Under the pieces are notes generated by a model. The model searched no databases. It saw only the letters and a list, made by a program, of their open reading frames with translations, and was not told where the DNA came from. DNA of 64,000 nt from the NCBI GenBank assembly GCA_036488815.1, contig DASXGX010000042.1:62001-126000 (forward strand), in the 5' to 3' direction. Source of the stretch: Roseiarcus sp036488815. Lineage in GTDB: Bacteria > Pseudomonadota > Alphaproteobacteria > Rhizobiales > Beijerinckiaceae. This document shows, piece by piece, positions 54,531-63,805 of this stretch (positions within the stretch are counted from its first letter, which is position 1; every line of letters begins with the position of its first letter). The position numbers and the translations under genes were made by a program.

Positions 54531-54591
54531 ATTCGCCTCGTCAAAATGGAATAGCCCTCGCGCCGGCTCGGTGAGGCGGCCGGCGGCGCTG

Positions 54592-54620
54592 ATATCGCCG
54601 CAAGAGCCGCTGGTTTCAAG
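54592..54620 (-). promoter_or_regulatory. putative heat-shock (sigma-32-type) promoter of htpG
   Basis: On the minus strand CTTGAA, 17 bases, then CGATAT. This matches the alphaproteobacterial CTTG ... CYATAT heat-shock consensus (and partly sigma-70). It would start transcription about 55 bases before the htpG TTG. Only the sequence match is seen. Confidence 0.5.
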
Positions 54621-54645
54621 CCTTCGCGAGCGGGGCCGACGAAGC

Positions 54646-54687
54646 AAAAAAAAGCGGATCGGCTGGGAGGGGGCCCGCCGATCCGCT
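54646..54687 (-). terminator. strong intrinsic terminator between the carboxypeptidase and htpG genes
   Basis: On the minus strand AGCGGATCGGC and GCCGATCCGCT form a perfect 11-bp stem with a 13-base loop, immediately followed by eight T residues. It is the clearest Rho-independent terminator in the window. It lies 188 bases after the carboxypeptidase stop and 26 bases upstream of the proposed htpG promoter. Confidence 0.9.
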
Positions 54688-54874
54688 AGCCTGCGAGGCA
54701 AACTTCCGGTTCGACTTGCCGCTCGGGGGCTGGGGGGCAAAAAACACCGAGCAAAGCGTCAAACCGAACCATCGCGGCTCGGGTAATGTTTTGCCTCTCC
54801 GTTGCGGCGTGCACTTGACCATAAACAGGCTAAACTAAGGCATTTTTCACGCTTCCGTGACGGTTCCGAACACC
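54688..54874 (-). other. structured intergenic RNA region before the terminator
   Basis: On the minus strand this stretch can fold at two places: ACCCGAGCC with GGTTCGGT, and GCTCGG with CCGAGC. With the terminator it could be the 3' untranslated region of the carboxypeptidase gene or a small RNA. No gene with conserved residues is visible. Confidence 0.35.
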
Positions 54875-56260
54875 TCAATGCTGTGACGGAACCGGCGGCG
54901 TCGCGGCCTTGTCTTGCGGAGTCTTGGGGGGCGTCGTCTTGGCGAGATGAGCGACCCGGGAGTGCATGGGCGCGCGCGCATGACGATGGAATCGTCTAGG
55001 CGTGATGACCGCCAGACTCTTGGCGGCTGGCGTCGGGCGAAGCGCCCCTTGTAAGGCGGCCCGCGCGCCCGAGGGGTCGCCGCCTTGGATGGAGGTCTTG
55101 TCGCCGGCGTAGGCGGTTGCGTTCGGCGTGGCGGTCTGGGCCGGCGTCGGACTCGCCGCGAGCACCGGGCCCGTCCACCCCGGCTTGGGGCCGACGAAAA
55201 CAGGAACGGGATCGAAATGAACCGGCGCCGCCGCCATCGCATCCGTCATCGAAGCGGCCACCGGAGCGGCCGGGGCGCCGACCGAGCCGCCGACGCGACC
55301 GCTGACCAGCGCGGCTGGCGACATGACCGCCGCATCCTCTTCTTCGGCGGCCACAATCGCCGCGCGGTTGCGGCGCGAGCAGACGTTCGCGCGCATGTCG
55401 GGGGCGAAAGCCACGTTTGAGGCGGCTAGGTTCTCCAGCGCGCCTGCGCCGCCGCCCCCTTGCGCGAAGCCGCGGTCGAGCAGGTGCGCCGCCTCCATCG
55501 TGCGGATGCGCGAGGAAGGCGCGCCGAGCACCACGACGATCAAGCGCCGCCCACCCTGAGAAGCGCTCGCCACCAGGTTGAAGCCGGCCGGACAGGTGAA
55601 GCCGGTCTTCATGCCATCCGCGCCGGGATAGCGGCCGAGCAAGGGGTTATGGTTGGGAATGATCATATCGCCGAGCTGCAGCGCGCCGATGCTGAAGAGA
55701 TCGGCGTGATCGGGAAAGTCCCGCAGCAGCGCTCGGCCCAGCATCGCCATGTCGCGGGCCGAGGAAACGTGTCGGGGATCGTGCAGGCCGTTGGGATTGA
55801 CGAAGTGCGATTCCCTGAGGCCGAGCTTTTGCGCCGTCGCATTCATCTCGTCGGCGAAGGATTCCACCGAGCCCGAAATGTTCTCCGCGATCATCACCGC
55901 GACGTCGTTCGGCGACTTGACCATCAGCATCTTGAGCGCGTTGTCGAGCGTCACTTCGGTCCCGGGCCGGAAGCCCATCTTCGAAGGCGGCATGCTCGCG
56001 GCGCGCGCGGACATGGTGAGCGGGGTGTCGAGCGTCAATCGCCCGTCCTTCACCGCTTGCAGCGCGACATAGGTCGTCATCAGCTTGGTCAGCGAGGCGG
56101 GATACCAAGGTTCCGTGGCATCGCGCTCGAACAGGATTTGGCCGGAGGCGGCGTCGACCACCAGAGCCGGATTGGCGGCGGCCTCGCGGACCCCCAGAGT
56201 GAGCGCGCACAGGAGGAAGGCGGCGCGCAGCCATGTGGTTGAAGTCGCGTTTGACCCCAT
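54875..56260 (-). CDS. D-alanyl-D-alanine carboxypeptidase (serine-type, DacC/DacF family)
   Basis: A 461-residue penicillin-binding protein that trims D-Ala from peptidoglycan stem peptides in the periplasm. The signal peptide is AAFLLCALTLGVREAAANPA. Active-site motifs are SxxK in YPASLTKLMTTYVAL, SxN in MVKSPNDVAVMIAENI, and KTG in DGMKTGFTCPAGF. The C-terminal ~170 residues are a Pro/Ala-rich extension without a clear membrane anchor, ending PVPSQH. The start at 56260 is chosen because it precedes the signal peptide; its ribosome site is weak. The usual family member is about 390 residues, so the tail is an addition. Confidence 0.92.
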   Translation of the reverse strand: MGSNATSTTWLRAAFLLCALTLGVREAAANPALVVDAASGQILFERDATEPWYPASLTKLMTTYVALQAVKDGRLTLDTPLTMSARAASMPPSKMGFRPGTEVTLDNALKMLMVKSPNDVAVMIAENISGSVESFADEMNATAQKLGLRESHFVNPNGLHDPRHVSSARDMAMLGRALLRDFPDHADLFSIGALQLGDMIIPNHNPLLGRYPGADGMKTGFTCPAGFNLVASASQGGRRLIVVVLGAPSSRIRTMEAAHLLDRGFAQGGGGAGALENLAASNVAFAPDMRANVCSRRNRAAIVAAEEEDAAVMSPAALVSGRVGGSVGAPAAPVAASMTDAMAAAPVHFDPVPVFVGPKPGWTGPVLAASPTPAQTATPNATAYAGDKTSIQGGDPSGARAALQGALRPTPAAKSLAVITPRRFHRHARAPMHSRVAHLAKTTPPKTPQDKAATPPVPSQH

Positions 56261-56438
56261 GCTCGAAGCATCCCCGTTGGTTCGGCCCCCGCCCCCCACG
56301 AAGCGCATCTGCATGTGGTAAAGAATAAACCTTGCAATCTCAAGTCGGCGGGATCTGCGTGCACAGCGCACAGAATATTGGCGAGGCTGGGGCGCCCCGG
56401 GCAAAAAAGGCGGCCGTCCACGCCATTGTGCGACCGCT

Positions 56439-57236
56439 CTACCAATCTCCGGAGGCGCCGCCGCCTCCCGAAGATCCGCCGCCGCCGGAGAAGCCGCCGG
56501 AATCGCCACTGGAGCTTTCGCGGGAGGAGCGGAACCCGCCTCCCGCGCCCGTCGAGACGACCCATCCGCTTCCCAGGCCGCCGCGCCGCCACGCGACAAT
56601 GAACAACACGGCGAAGACGGTGACGATGACGACGATCGGGGCGAGGACGATCAGGAACACGAAGAACGGCGGCAGGATCCCCTTGGACGAGCCCTGATGC
56701 CCGCGGAGGTCCGGCGACTTGCGCCAGTTCGCCGAATCCGTCGTCAGCACGGTGATGATGTCGTCGACCGCGCGCCCGACGCCGCCGTCGAAATCGCCGG
56801 CCTTGAAGCGCGGGGCCACCGCATTGGCGATGATCAGCTTCGAGGTGGCGTCCGTCAGCGTGCCTTCGAGGCCGTAGCCGACTTCGATGCGCATGCGGTG
56901 TTGGTTGGGCGCGACGAGAAAGAGAACGCCGTTGTTGTTTTTCGCCTCGCCGAGCCTCCAGGCGCGAAAGAGGGCATTGGCGTAGGGCTCGATCGCCTGT
57001 CCGCCGATGGAGGGGACCGTCGCGACGACGAGCTGGATGCCCGATTTCGCCTCCAGATCCGCGAGCTTGCCCTCGAGATCGGCGCGTTTGGTCGCCGACA
57101 GGATATGCGCATTGTCCACCACCCGGCCGGTGAGGGCGGGAAGGTCGGGAGCCGCACTCGCCGGCAGGCCGATGAGCGCGACGACCAGCGCCAGGAGGAG
57201 CGCCGCGGCGAAGACGCGAAGCGGTCGGGCGAACAT
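56439..57236 (-). CDS. TPM domain protein (YgcG-like)
   Basis: A 265-residue protein with a signal peptide (LLLALVVALIGLPASAA), then a TPM domain (LPALTGRVVDNAHILSATKRADLEGKLADLEAKSG, VATVPSIGGQAIEPYANALFRAWRLG, NNGVLFLVAPNQHRMRIEVGYG), one membrane helix near 200-222 (FFVFLIVLAPIVVIVTVFAVLFIVA) and a Gly/Ser-rich tail GGGFSGGGGSSGGGG ending in GDW. TPM proteins are periplasmic phosphatase-like or photosystem-repair relatives; here it is probably envelope-linked. It starts 14 bases after lemA, with which it forms the usual pair. Confidence 0.9.
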   Translation of the reverse strand: MFARPLRVFAAALLLALVVALIGLPASAAPDLPALTGRVVDNAHILSATKRADLEGKLADLEAKSGIQLVVATVPSIGGQAIEPYANALFRAWRLGEAKNNNGVLFLVAPNQHRMRIEVGYGLEGTLTDATSKLIIANAVAPRFKAGDFDGGVGRAVDDIITVLTTDSANWRKSPDLRGHQGSSKGILPPFFVFLIVLAPIVVIVTVFAVLFIVAWRRGGLGSGWVVSTGAGGGFRSSRESSSGDSGGFSGGGGSSGGGGASGDW

Positions 57237-57250
57237 CCTCGCTTCGCCGG

Positions 57251-57850
57251 TCAGAATTTCACCTTCGGCGTCGCTTCCGCCCCTTGGGTGGCGGTGAATT
57301 CGGCCATCGGCTTGGCGCCGCGGAAGAACGTCGACGCCCAGATCACGCCGGGGAAGGTGCGCAGCTCGATGTTGTAGGCCTGGACGGCGCCGATGTAGTC
57401 CTTGCGCGCGACGGCGATCCGGTTCTCGGTTCCTTCGAGTTGGGCTTGCAGGGCGAGGAAATTCTGGTTCGACTTGAGCTCGGGATAGTTCTCGCTGACC
57501 GAAAGCAGTCGGCCGAGCGCGCCCGAAAGGGTGTTCTGTGCGTCCTGCATCTGCTTGACCTTCTCAGGGTCGGTGAGATCGGCGGCGTCGACGTGGATGG
57601 AGGTCGCCTTGGCGCGCGCCTCGGTCACCGCGGTCAGCACGTCCTTTTCCTGCTTGGCGTAGCCCTGGACCGTCTCGACGAGGTTCGGAATGAGGTCGGC
57701 GCGACGTTGATACTGGTTCTCGACCTCGGCCCATTGCGCCTTGGCGGTTTCCTCGAGCGTCGGAATGGTGTTGAAGCCGCAAGACGCGACGACGAGCCCG
57801 GCCGCAACGGCGAAGGCGATCGCGCGCAAGCGCGAGACGATGGTCGACAA
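57251..57850 (-). CDS. lemA: LemA family lipoprotein
   Basis: A 199-residue protein starting at TTG with GGAGG seven bases upstream. The N-terminus has a lipobox-like end VVASC (lipid attachment at Cys) after a hydrophobic stretch. The LemA helical domain includes WAEVENQYQRRADLIPNLVETVQGYA, then KSNQNFLALQAQLEGTENRIAVARKDY and YNIELRTFPGVIWA, all conserved. Function is not established. It is followed by the TPM gene in one operon, a common pairing. Confidence 0.93.
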   Translation of the reverse strand: MSTIVSRLRAIAFAVAAGLVVASCGFNTIPTLEETAKAQWAEVENQYQRRADLIPNLVETVQGYAKQEKDVLTAVTEARAKATSIHVDAADLTDPEKVKQMQDAQNTLSGALGRLLSVSENYPELKSNQNFLALQAQLEGTENRIAVARKDYIGAVQAYNIELRTFPGVIWASTFFRGAKPMAEFTATQGAEATPKVKF

Positions 57851-58081
57851 GGAGCCCCCTCCAGCGCCGCACCGCGCGGCCGCGCCATATATACGGCGCC
57901 ATTCCGTTGAGCAATCCGAACGGACCGCCCTCTCCCCAAAAAGCGAGCTCGGCGCTGTTTCGGTGAGCCCGCTTGATCGGCGTCGGCGCTTTCACTAGAA
58001 AGCCGCGATCGGCGCGGCGATTTTCGTCCTGCCCCTTTTTCACAGTCAAGCAGCGTCAAACCGCCGCGAAGGACATATCAC

Positions 58082-59101
58082 ATGCGCGTTTATTACGATC
58101 GGGACGCCGACCTGAACCTCATCAAGGGCAAGAAGGTCGCCGTGGTCGGCTATGGCAGCCAGGGCCACGCTCATCTCCTCAACATGCGCGACAGCGGCGT
58201 CAAGGACATCGCGGTGGCGCTGCGCCCCGGTTCGCCTTCGGCGAAGAAGGCTGAGGCCGAGGGCATCAAGGTGCTCGACGTCGCCAGCGCCGCCAAATGG
58301 GCGGATGTCGTGATGATGCTGACGCCCGACGAATTGCAGGCCGACATCTATCGCAACGAGCTCGCCCCCAACATGAAGCAGGGCGCGGCGCTGATGTTCG
58401 CGCACGGCCTCAACGTCCACTTCAACCTGATCGAGCCGCGCGCCGACCTCGACGTTCTGATGGTCGCCCCCAAGGGCCCCGGTCATACGGTGCGCTCCGA
58501 GTACAAGCGCGGCGGCGGCGTTCCCTGCCTGATAGCGATCCATCAGGACGCGAGCGGCAACGCGCACGACCTCGGTCTCTCCTACGCCAGCGCGATCGGC
58601 GGCGGCCGCGCCGGCGTCATCGAGACGTCCTTCCGCGAAGAATGCGAGACCGATCTGTTCGGCGAGCAGGTGGTGCTGTGCGGCGGCCTGGTCGAACTGA
58701 TCCGCGCTGGCTTCGAGACGCTGGTCGAGGCGGGCTACGCGCCGGAAATGGCCTATTTCGAGTGCCTCCACGAGGTGAAGCTGATCGTCGACCTCATCTA
58801 CGAGGGCGGCATCGCCAACATGAACTACTCGATCTCCAACACCGCCGAATACGGCGAATACGTCAGCGGCCCGCGCATCATCACGGCCGAGACCAAGGCG
58901 GAGATGAAGCGCGTGCTCGACGACATCCAGTCCGGCAAATTCACGCGCGACTGGATGCTCGAGAACAAGGTCAACCAGACCTCGTTCAAGGCGACTCGCG
59001 CCCGCAACAGCGCGCACGAGATCGAAAAGGTCGGCGAGAAGCTGCGCGCCATGATGCCGTGGATCGGCGCCAACAAGCTGGTCGACAAGGCCAAGAACTA
59101 A
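58082..59101 (+). CDS. ilvC: ketol-acid reductoisomerase (class I)
   Basis: A 339-residue NADPH enzyme, second step of valine/isoleucine synthesis: acetolactate or acetohydroxybutyrate to dihydroxy acid. NADPH-binding GYGSQGHAHLLNMRDSG (residues 25-40) and the Mg-binding blocks SVPCLIAI-type (GGGVPCLIAI), EECETDLFGEQVVLCGG, and YEGGIANMNYSISNTAEYG are conserved. The length is that of the short class I form. The ATG has AAGGAC seven bases upstream. It stands alone, ahead of tRNA-Lys. Confidence 0.97.
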   Translation: MRVYYDRDADLNLIKGKKVAVVGYGSQGHAHLLNMRDSGVKDIAVALRPGSPSAKKAEAEGIKVLDVASAAKWADVVMMLTPDELQADIYRNELAPNMKQGAALMFAHGLNVHFNLIEPRADLDVLMVAPKGPGHTVRSEYKRGGGVPCLIAIHQDASGNAHDLGLSYASAIGGGRAGVIETSFREECETDLFGEQVVLCGGLVELIRAGFETLVEAGYAPEMAYFECLHEVKLIVDLIYEGGIANMNYSISNTAEYGEYVSGPRIITAETKAEMKRVLDDIQSGKFTRDWMLENKVNQTSFKATRARNSAHEIEKVGEKLRAMMPWIGANKLVDKAKN

Positions 59102-59137
59102 ATCGCGCGCGGCGCTCTTTTCAGTCGCTTTTGAGGC

Positions 59138-59165
59138 TGGACAGGGCGCCGCCGCTTTGCTACAT
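59138..59165 (+). promoter_or_regulatory. putative tRNA-Lys promoter
   Basis: TGGACA, 16 bases, CTACAT: close to the alphaproteobacterial TTGACA/CTATAT consensus and placed so that transcription starts ~30 bases before the tRNA. Supported by position and sequence only. Confidence 0.45.
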
Positions 59166-59202
59166 CCGCGGCCTCTCGTCGGCCCCGGCCGGCGATTTCG
59201 AT

Positions 59203-59278
<76 letters not shown>

Positions 59279-59997
59279 TCGAAATCATTGAAATCGCTAT
59301 CTAATTTCGAGACTCAGCGGATGAGCGGGCGACGTTGGGCGCGCGTGGTGGCCACATGGTGACCACCGAATTTCGCTCCTCGACTCGCCAGTCGAGCCCT
59401 GCAAATGTGGTCTCGCCTCCGCTTTTTGCACGGTTCTGTCGCTGCCGAGCCGATTCGGGGGAACACGGCCGAACCTCCGCGTCCTCGCTCAAGCGTAACG
59501 GTTTTCGGACGCAGGCTTTACCGCCTTGCCTGTGAAATCGGTCCCCTCCGCCAACGTCGCCGGTTGGTCGCATCACGACCGCGCGGTGATCACCCGAGGG
59601 GCGGGCTCCACGCAGATGCGCGTAGCAGTAGTCAGGAAGTCGGAGAAGCAGCGCGGGCATGATAGCTATCGAGGGCGGCTTGTACTGACGACCGACGTGT
59701 GGCGCCTGGCAGTGACGAGCCTCGGCTAAGCGGCGCCTCCGGCCATCAAAAGCGCCAATGCGCCCGCCACGGGGCGGCCCGGACCGTTGCGACCGCGAAA
59801 CGTCGGCCATGGCGGGGTCGCTGGACCCGCTTGTTGCCGCCCCTTCGCAGTCTTCTCGCCGGCAGCCGCAAACGGACCGCGCTCGCGCGGCTCGGCGCCG
59901 TATTTGGGCCGCACGTGGCTGGAGCAGGTCTGCAACAGGGTTTGCCCTTGGCGGCGCCGCCCATTCATGGGCGCCGCCAGGCATTTTCTAGGATATG
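59279..59997. other. gene-poor DNA after tRNA-Lys
   Basis: No frame has recognisable motifs, though several are open for 60-230 codons by high GC content. Short inverted repeats occur (for example TGGTGGCCACATGGTGACCA near 59347). Together with the damaged gene that follows, this looks like decayed integrated DNA. I see no direct copy of the tRNA 3' end within the window. Confidence 0.4.
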
Positions 59998-60645
59998 TCA
60001 CTCGAATCGATCGTAAAAAATGAGATCCGCCTCGAACTACTCGCGCAGCGAAGCGGCGCGCACGACGCATTTGGATCTCCCTCCATCCATAGCGACATAA
60101 CCGGGATACTCGCGGGCATCAAACTGATCATCAGATCGCCTCTGATCGAAGATCGCGTCGCTCCGCAATTGCCGGCGGAGTATGCGCCTCGCCGCCATCA
60201 GCGGATCGTCGTCGCGCCCAGGTCGCAGGACATCGCGAAAGCATGCCCTAATCGCGCGCCTCACGTCACCTTTGCGGTAGGACAATAGCCCGGCGTCGAT
60301 TGCTATGCATGCGCCGGCGTAGATTAGCGAGCAGTTCTCGGCCGCGTGCTTCGTCGCGCCGCTCATCCCCGCTGTGTCGATCGCTGCCATAAATTCAGCC
60401 ATGTAGCGTTCGACGCGCCGCTTAGCGCGCCCAAGATCGTGCATGAGGAACTCGACGAAAGGCCAAGCAGAATCGCATTGAACTTCCGTAGTCGCAAGCG
60501 AACTTGCCTCGCGTCGTCTGCGACCTGCGCTCGACCAGGAGGCGGGCGCGGCGACCGCCGACCTTCGTGTAATGGCTCGTATGCCTCGCCGGTGACGTCG
60601 TCTTCGACGTTTGCGAAATGAATTAGTCGCGGCGCACCGCCTCAC
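59998..60645 (-). pseudogene. degraded gene, possibly DUF927-type helicase remnant
   Basis: On the minus strand the frame gives FVEFLMHDLGRAKRRVERYM, then AGMSGATKHAAENCSLIYAG, ACIAIDAGLLSYRKGDVRRA and IRACFRDVLRPGRDD, a helical pattern I associate (by recall, uncertainly) with the C-terminal region of DUF927 element-encoded helicases. An amber TAG at 60037-60039 interrupts the frame where a Trp would fit (LRE-stop-FEADLIFYDRFE), and a TGA follows 12 codons later. Just upstream another frame reads RLIHFANVEDDVTGEAYEPL, which suggests a frameshift near 60480-60560. Start and 5' part are lost. It is probably a fossil of mobile DNA. Confidence 0.4.
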
Positions 60646-60967
60646 GCCTATACAGGTTGCCGACAGCTGGACTGTACGGGCCGCCTCATGCTATCGGCTC
60701 ACACCTCGCTGTGCGAGATCGCACCGACCTCCGGATTTTCCGACCGGTGCATCTCTACGAGACTGTCCGCCAGAGCACCGGTCAGACCCAGGGGCTTGGC
60801 GGCGCAAGGCCGCGGCGAGGCAGGTCAGACGCCTTCTGAGTCCCAGTGCGCTATCAGTCCACAGATTCTGGTTCGTCAATAGAACGCTACATCTTGCTAG
60901 CGCTCGCGATCGCTCACGCCTCGATACGCAGGCGGGCGCTTCGGCGAGCTGCTTGAAGGCGGCGCCC

Positions 60968-63805
60968 GTGACACAACAGGTTATAGCCCTCGGACCTTTC
61001 CTGCTCCATCCGGGGCGGAAGCTACTGCTGGAGGGCGATCAGCCCGTCCGATTGGGCAACCGCGCGTTTGACATTCTGCTGGCTCTCGTCGAGCGCCCCG
61101 GCGAGGTCGTTGGCAAGGTTGAGCTGATCAAGCGCGCCTGGCCAGATACGGTTGTCCAGGAAGATAATCTTCGATTCCAGATCGGATTGCTTAGAAAAGC
61201 TCTTCGCGATGGACAGGGCGGCGCGCGCTACATCACGAACATTGCCGGCCGGGGCTATTGTTTCGTCGCGCCGGTCTCATACTCCGAGCGGCCGCGCGAG
61301 GCAGCCGGCGCGTCGCCGGCTGCGCCGCTGACCAACCTTCCGGTGAGGCTGACCCCGGCGATCGGGCGAGACTCAATCATCGGTGAGATCGCCGACCAGT
61401 TGCCTCTGCGGCGTTTCGTATCGATCGTAGGACCCGGAGGGATCGGAAAGACGACCGTCGCCTTGGCCGTGGCGGAGCGTCTGGCCGGGTCCTATCGTCA
61501 CGGCGTGTGCTTTATTGATTTGGCGCCGCTGGCGGATTCTCGCTTCGTACCAAGCGCTCTGGGCTCCGTGCTCGGACTGTCGATCGTCACCGACAACCCC
61601 ACTCCCGATCTCGTCTCGTTCATCACGGATCGGGAAATGCTGATCGTGTTCGACAATTGCGAGCACGTCGTTGAGGCGGTGGCTCTACTCGCGGAAGCGC
61701 TTCTGAAGGGCGCGCCCGGCGTGAACATCCTGGCGACAAGCCGGGAAGCCCTCCGCGCGGAAGGCGAAATTACGCATCGGCTCGGCCCTATGAGCGTGCC
61801 GCCGTCCTCGCCCGTTCCCACGGCCGCTACCGCGCTTACTTTCGCCTCGATCCAGCTCTTCGCGCAGCGCGCGACGGCGCACGACGCCAGCTTCGTCCTG
61901 TCGGACGACGACGCGCCGATTGTCGCCGACATCTGCCGTCGCCTGGATGGAATTCCGCTGGCGATCGAATTGGGGGCGGCGAGGATCGACGCCCTGGGGG
62001 TAAGGGGACTAGCGGCCCGGATCGACGATCGTTTCGGCCTGTTGCGGAAGGGCCGGCGCACGGCCTTGCCGCGCCACCAGACGTTGAGTGCGATGTTCGA
62101 CTGGAGCTTCAGCCGCCTCAGCGCCGCCGAGCAAACGGTCCTGACGGACTTGGCGGTATTCAAGGCATCGTTCAGCTTAGCCTGGGCGGCCGCAATCGCG
62201 GCGCCGTCTCACGATCCGGGCTTCGACGTTACCGACGCGCTGGAGAGCCTCGTCTCGAAGTCGCTCGTGACGACCGATGTGAGCGGACCTGAGATGCAAT
62301 ATCGGCTGCTCGAACTCACGCGGCTATACGCGATGCAGAAGTTGAAGGAGCGAGGCGCTGCACCAGAGTTGCTGCGGCGGCATGCCGAACACATGCTGGC
62401 GGTGCTCAAAGCGGCTGAACTCGACCGTGCGGAAGTTGCCGCAAGCCTATGGTACGACCGTCACCCTCATGCGGTTGATGAAGTTCGCGCCGCTCTCGAC
62501 TGTGCTTTCTCACCGGATGGCGACGCCAATCTGGGATGCGCGCTGACGGCGGCAGCCGCGCCGCTCTGGTTCCACTTTACGTTGATGGAGGAGTGTTGCG
62601 AGCAGATCGAACGCGCCCTGGCGCAGATCGGACCCACCGTCGACGAGGATCCCCGCCGTGATCTCCAGCTCAACGCTTCGCTGGCCGCGGCGCTCCTCCA
62701 CACGCTCGGAGTCGGTCCAGCGATGGGTGAGGCTTGGCGGCGCGCCGCGGCCTTGGCTGAACGCCTGGACGACGCAGAGTACAGATTGCGATGCTATTGG
62801 GGGTTATGGCTCAGCCACTTCCTTGGCGGCGACTATCGCGGAGCCCTCAGCGCCGCTAAGCGATTCAACGCAATTCCGGAACAACGGTTTCCGCTCGCGG
62901 ATTTCCTTGTCAGCGAGCGTCTCCTGGGCGTGACCCATCACGTGCTGGGCGATCAGGAGACGGCGCGCCGGCACATTACGTCCATGCTCGACCGTTACCT
63001 CGCTCCGGCAGACCAATCCCACCGCCTCCGGTACCAATTTGATCAACGGGTCGCGGCCCTCGCAATCCTAGGGCAGATCCTCTGGATTCAGGGATCACCG
63101 GACCAGGCGATGCTCACCGTCGAGCTCGCCGTTGACGAGGCAACGTCTGCCGGACATGCCCCATCCTTGTTGTATGTGCTGGTCCACGGTGCTTTCCCGG
63201 TAGCGCTTCAATGCGGAAACCTCGACCGGGCGGATCAATTCATCGAGATGCAGCGTAAGATTTCGGACATAAATCGTAGCTGGAGGCCCTGGAGCGAAGT
63301 CAACGGGAGCGTCCGCCTGATCGAGAGCGGCGATCCGCATGAAGGGACCCGCCTCCTCCAGTGCCTCTCCGGAATGCCCCCCGTAGGCTTCCTACAGCGC
63401 TACGTCTCATTCCTCGGCACCCTCGCGGTCGGCGCGCTCGAAGTTGGTGACCGCGTTTGCGCTGTCACGGCGATTGAGACCGCCCTGCAGCAATCCGAGC
63501 GAGACGAAAATCGATGGTGTGTCGCCGAGCTTCTGAGGATCAAAGGTGAAGTGGCATTGAAGGGCGGGCGTGACTCAGTCGCCGAGGCCGAAGCTCTGTT
63601 CCTGGAATCTCTCGATTGGTCGCGGCGGCAAGGCGCGTTGTCGTGGGAACTGAGGACCGCAATGAGCCTCGCCCGCCTGAAGCTAGCGCAAGGTCGCGCG
63701 GCCGAGGCGAGCGCTTTGCTTGGCCGGGTTTACAACGAGTTCAGGGAGGGATTCGAGACTGCTGATCTCATCCGCGCCCGCAACCTCCTCGGATCAATGG
63801 AGTGA
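60968..63805 (+). CDS. winged-helix regulator fused to NB-ARC-like ATPase and repeat-rich C-terminus
   Basis: A 945-residue protein starting at GTG (60968), the start that places the DNA-binding domain at the N-terminus. Residues ~5-102 are an OmpR/CadC-type winged helix (FLLHPGRKLLLEGDQPVRLGNRAF, LIKRAWPDTVVQEDNLRFQI, YITNIAGRGYCFV). Residues ~150-300 are a STAND-like ATPase with Walker A IVGPGGIGKTTVALAV and Walker B MLIVFDNCEHVVE, and DICRRLDGIPLAIELGAARI in the later part. From ~440 the protein is helical and repeat-like (TPR-type, for example AEAEALFLESLDWSRRQG). Such proteins are thought to sense a signal through the repeats and switch transcription. No ligand or targets are evident. 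Codon use seems less GC-extreme than its neighbours. Confidence 0.85.
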   Translation: MTQQVIALGPFLLHPGRKLLLEGDQPVRLGNRAFDILLALVERPGEVVGKVELIKRAWPDTVVQEDNLRFQIGLLRKALRDGQGGARYITNIAGRGYCFVAPVSYSERPREAAGASPAAPLTNLPVRLTPAIGRDSIIGEIADQLPLRRFVSIVGPGGIGKTTVALAVAERLAGSYRHGVCFIDLAPLADSRFVPSALGSVLGLSIVTDNPTPDLVSFITDREMLIVFDNCEHVVEAVALLAEALLKGAPGVNILATSREALRAEGEITHRLGPMSVPPSSPVPTAATALTFASIQLFAQRATAHDASFVLSDDDAPIVADICRRLDGIPLAIELGAARIDALGVRGLAARIDDRFGLLRKGRRTALPRHQTLSAMFDWSFSRLSAAEQTVLTDLAVFKASFSLAWAAAIAAPSHDPGFDVTDALESLVSKSLVTTDVSGPEMQYRLLELTRLYAMQKLKERGAAPELLRRHAEHMLAVLKAAELDRAEVAASLWYDRHPHAVDEVRAALDCAFSPDGDANLGCALTAAAAPLWFHFTLMEECCEQIERALAQIGPTVDEDPRRDLQLNASLAAALLHTLGVGPAMGEAWRRAAALAERLDDAEYRLRCYWGLWLSHFLGGDYRGALSAAKRFNAIPEQRFPLADFLVSERLLGVTHHVLGDQETARRHITSMLDRYLAPADQSHRLRYQFDQRVAALAILGQILWIQGSPDQAMLTVELAVDEATSAGHAPSLLYVLVHGAFPVALQCGNLDRADQFIEMQRKISDINRSWRPWSEVNGSVRLIESGDPHEGTRLLQCLSGMPPVGFLQRYVSFLGTLAVGALEVGDRVCAVTAIETALQQSERDENRWCVAELLRIKGEVALKGGRDSVAEAEALFLESLDWSRRQGALSWELRTAMSLARLKLAQGRAAEASALLGRVYNEFREGFETADLIRARNLLGSME

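Noticed and set aside
60611..60967. N-terminal extension of the regulator by 119 codons
   Set aside because: Unlike any DNA-binding regulator; the winged helix begins directly after the GTG at 60968.
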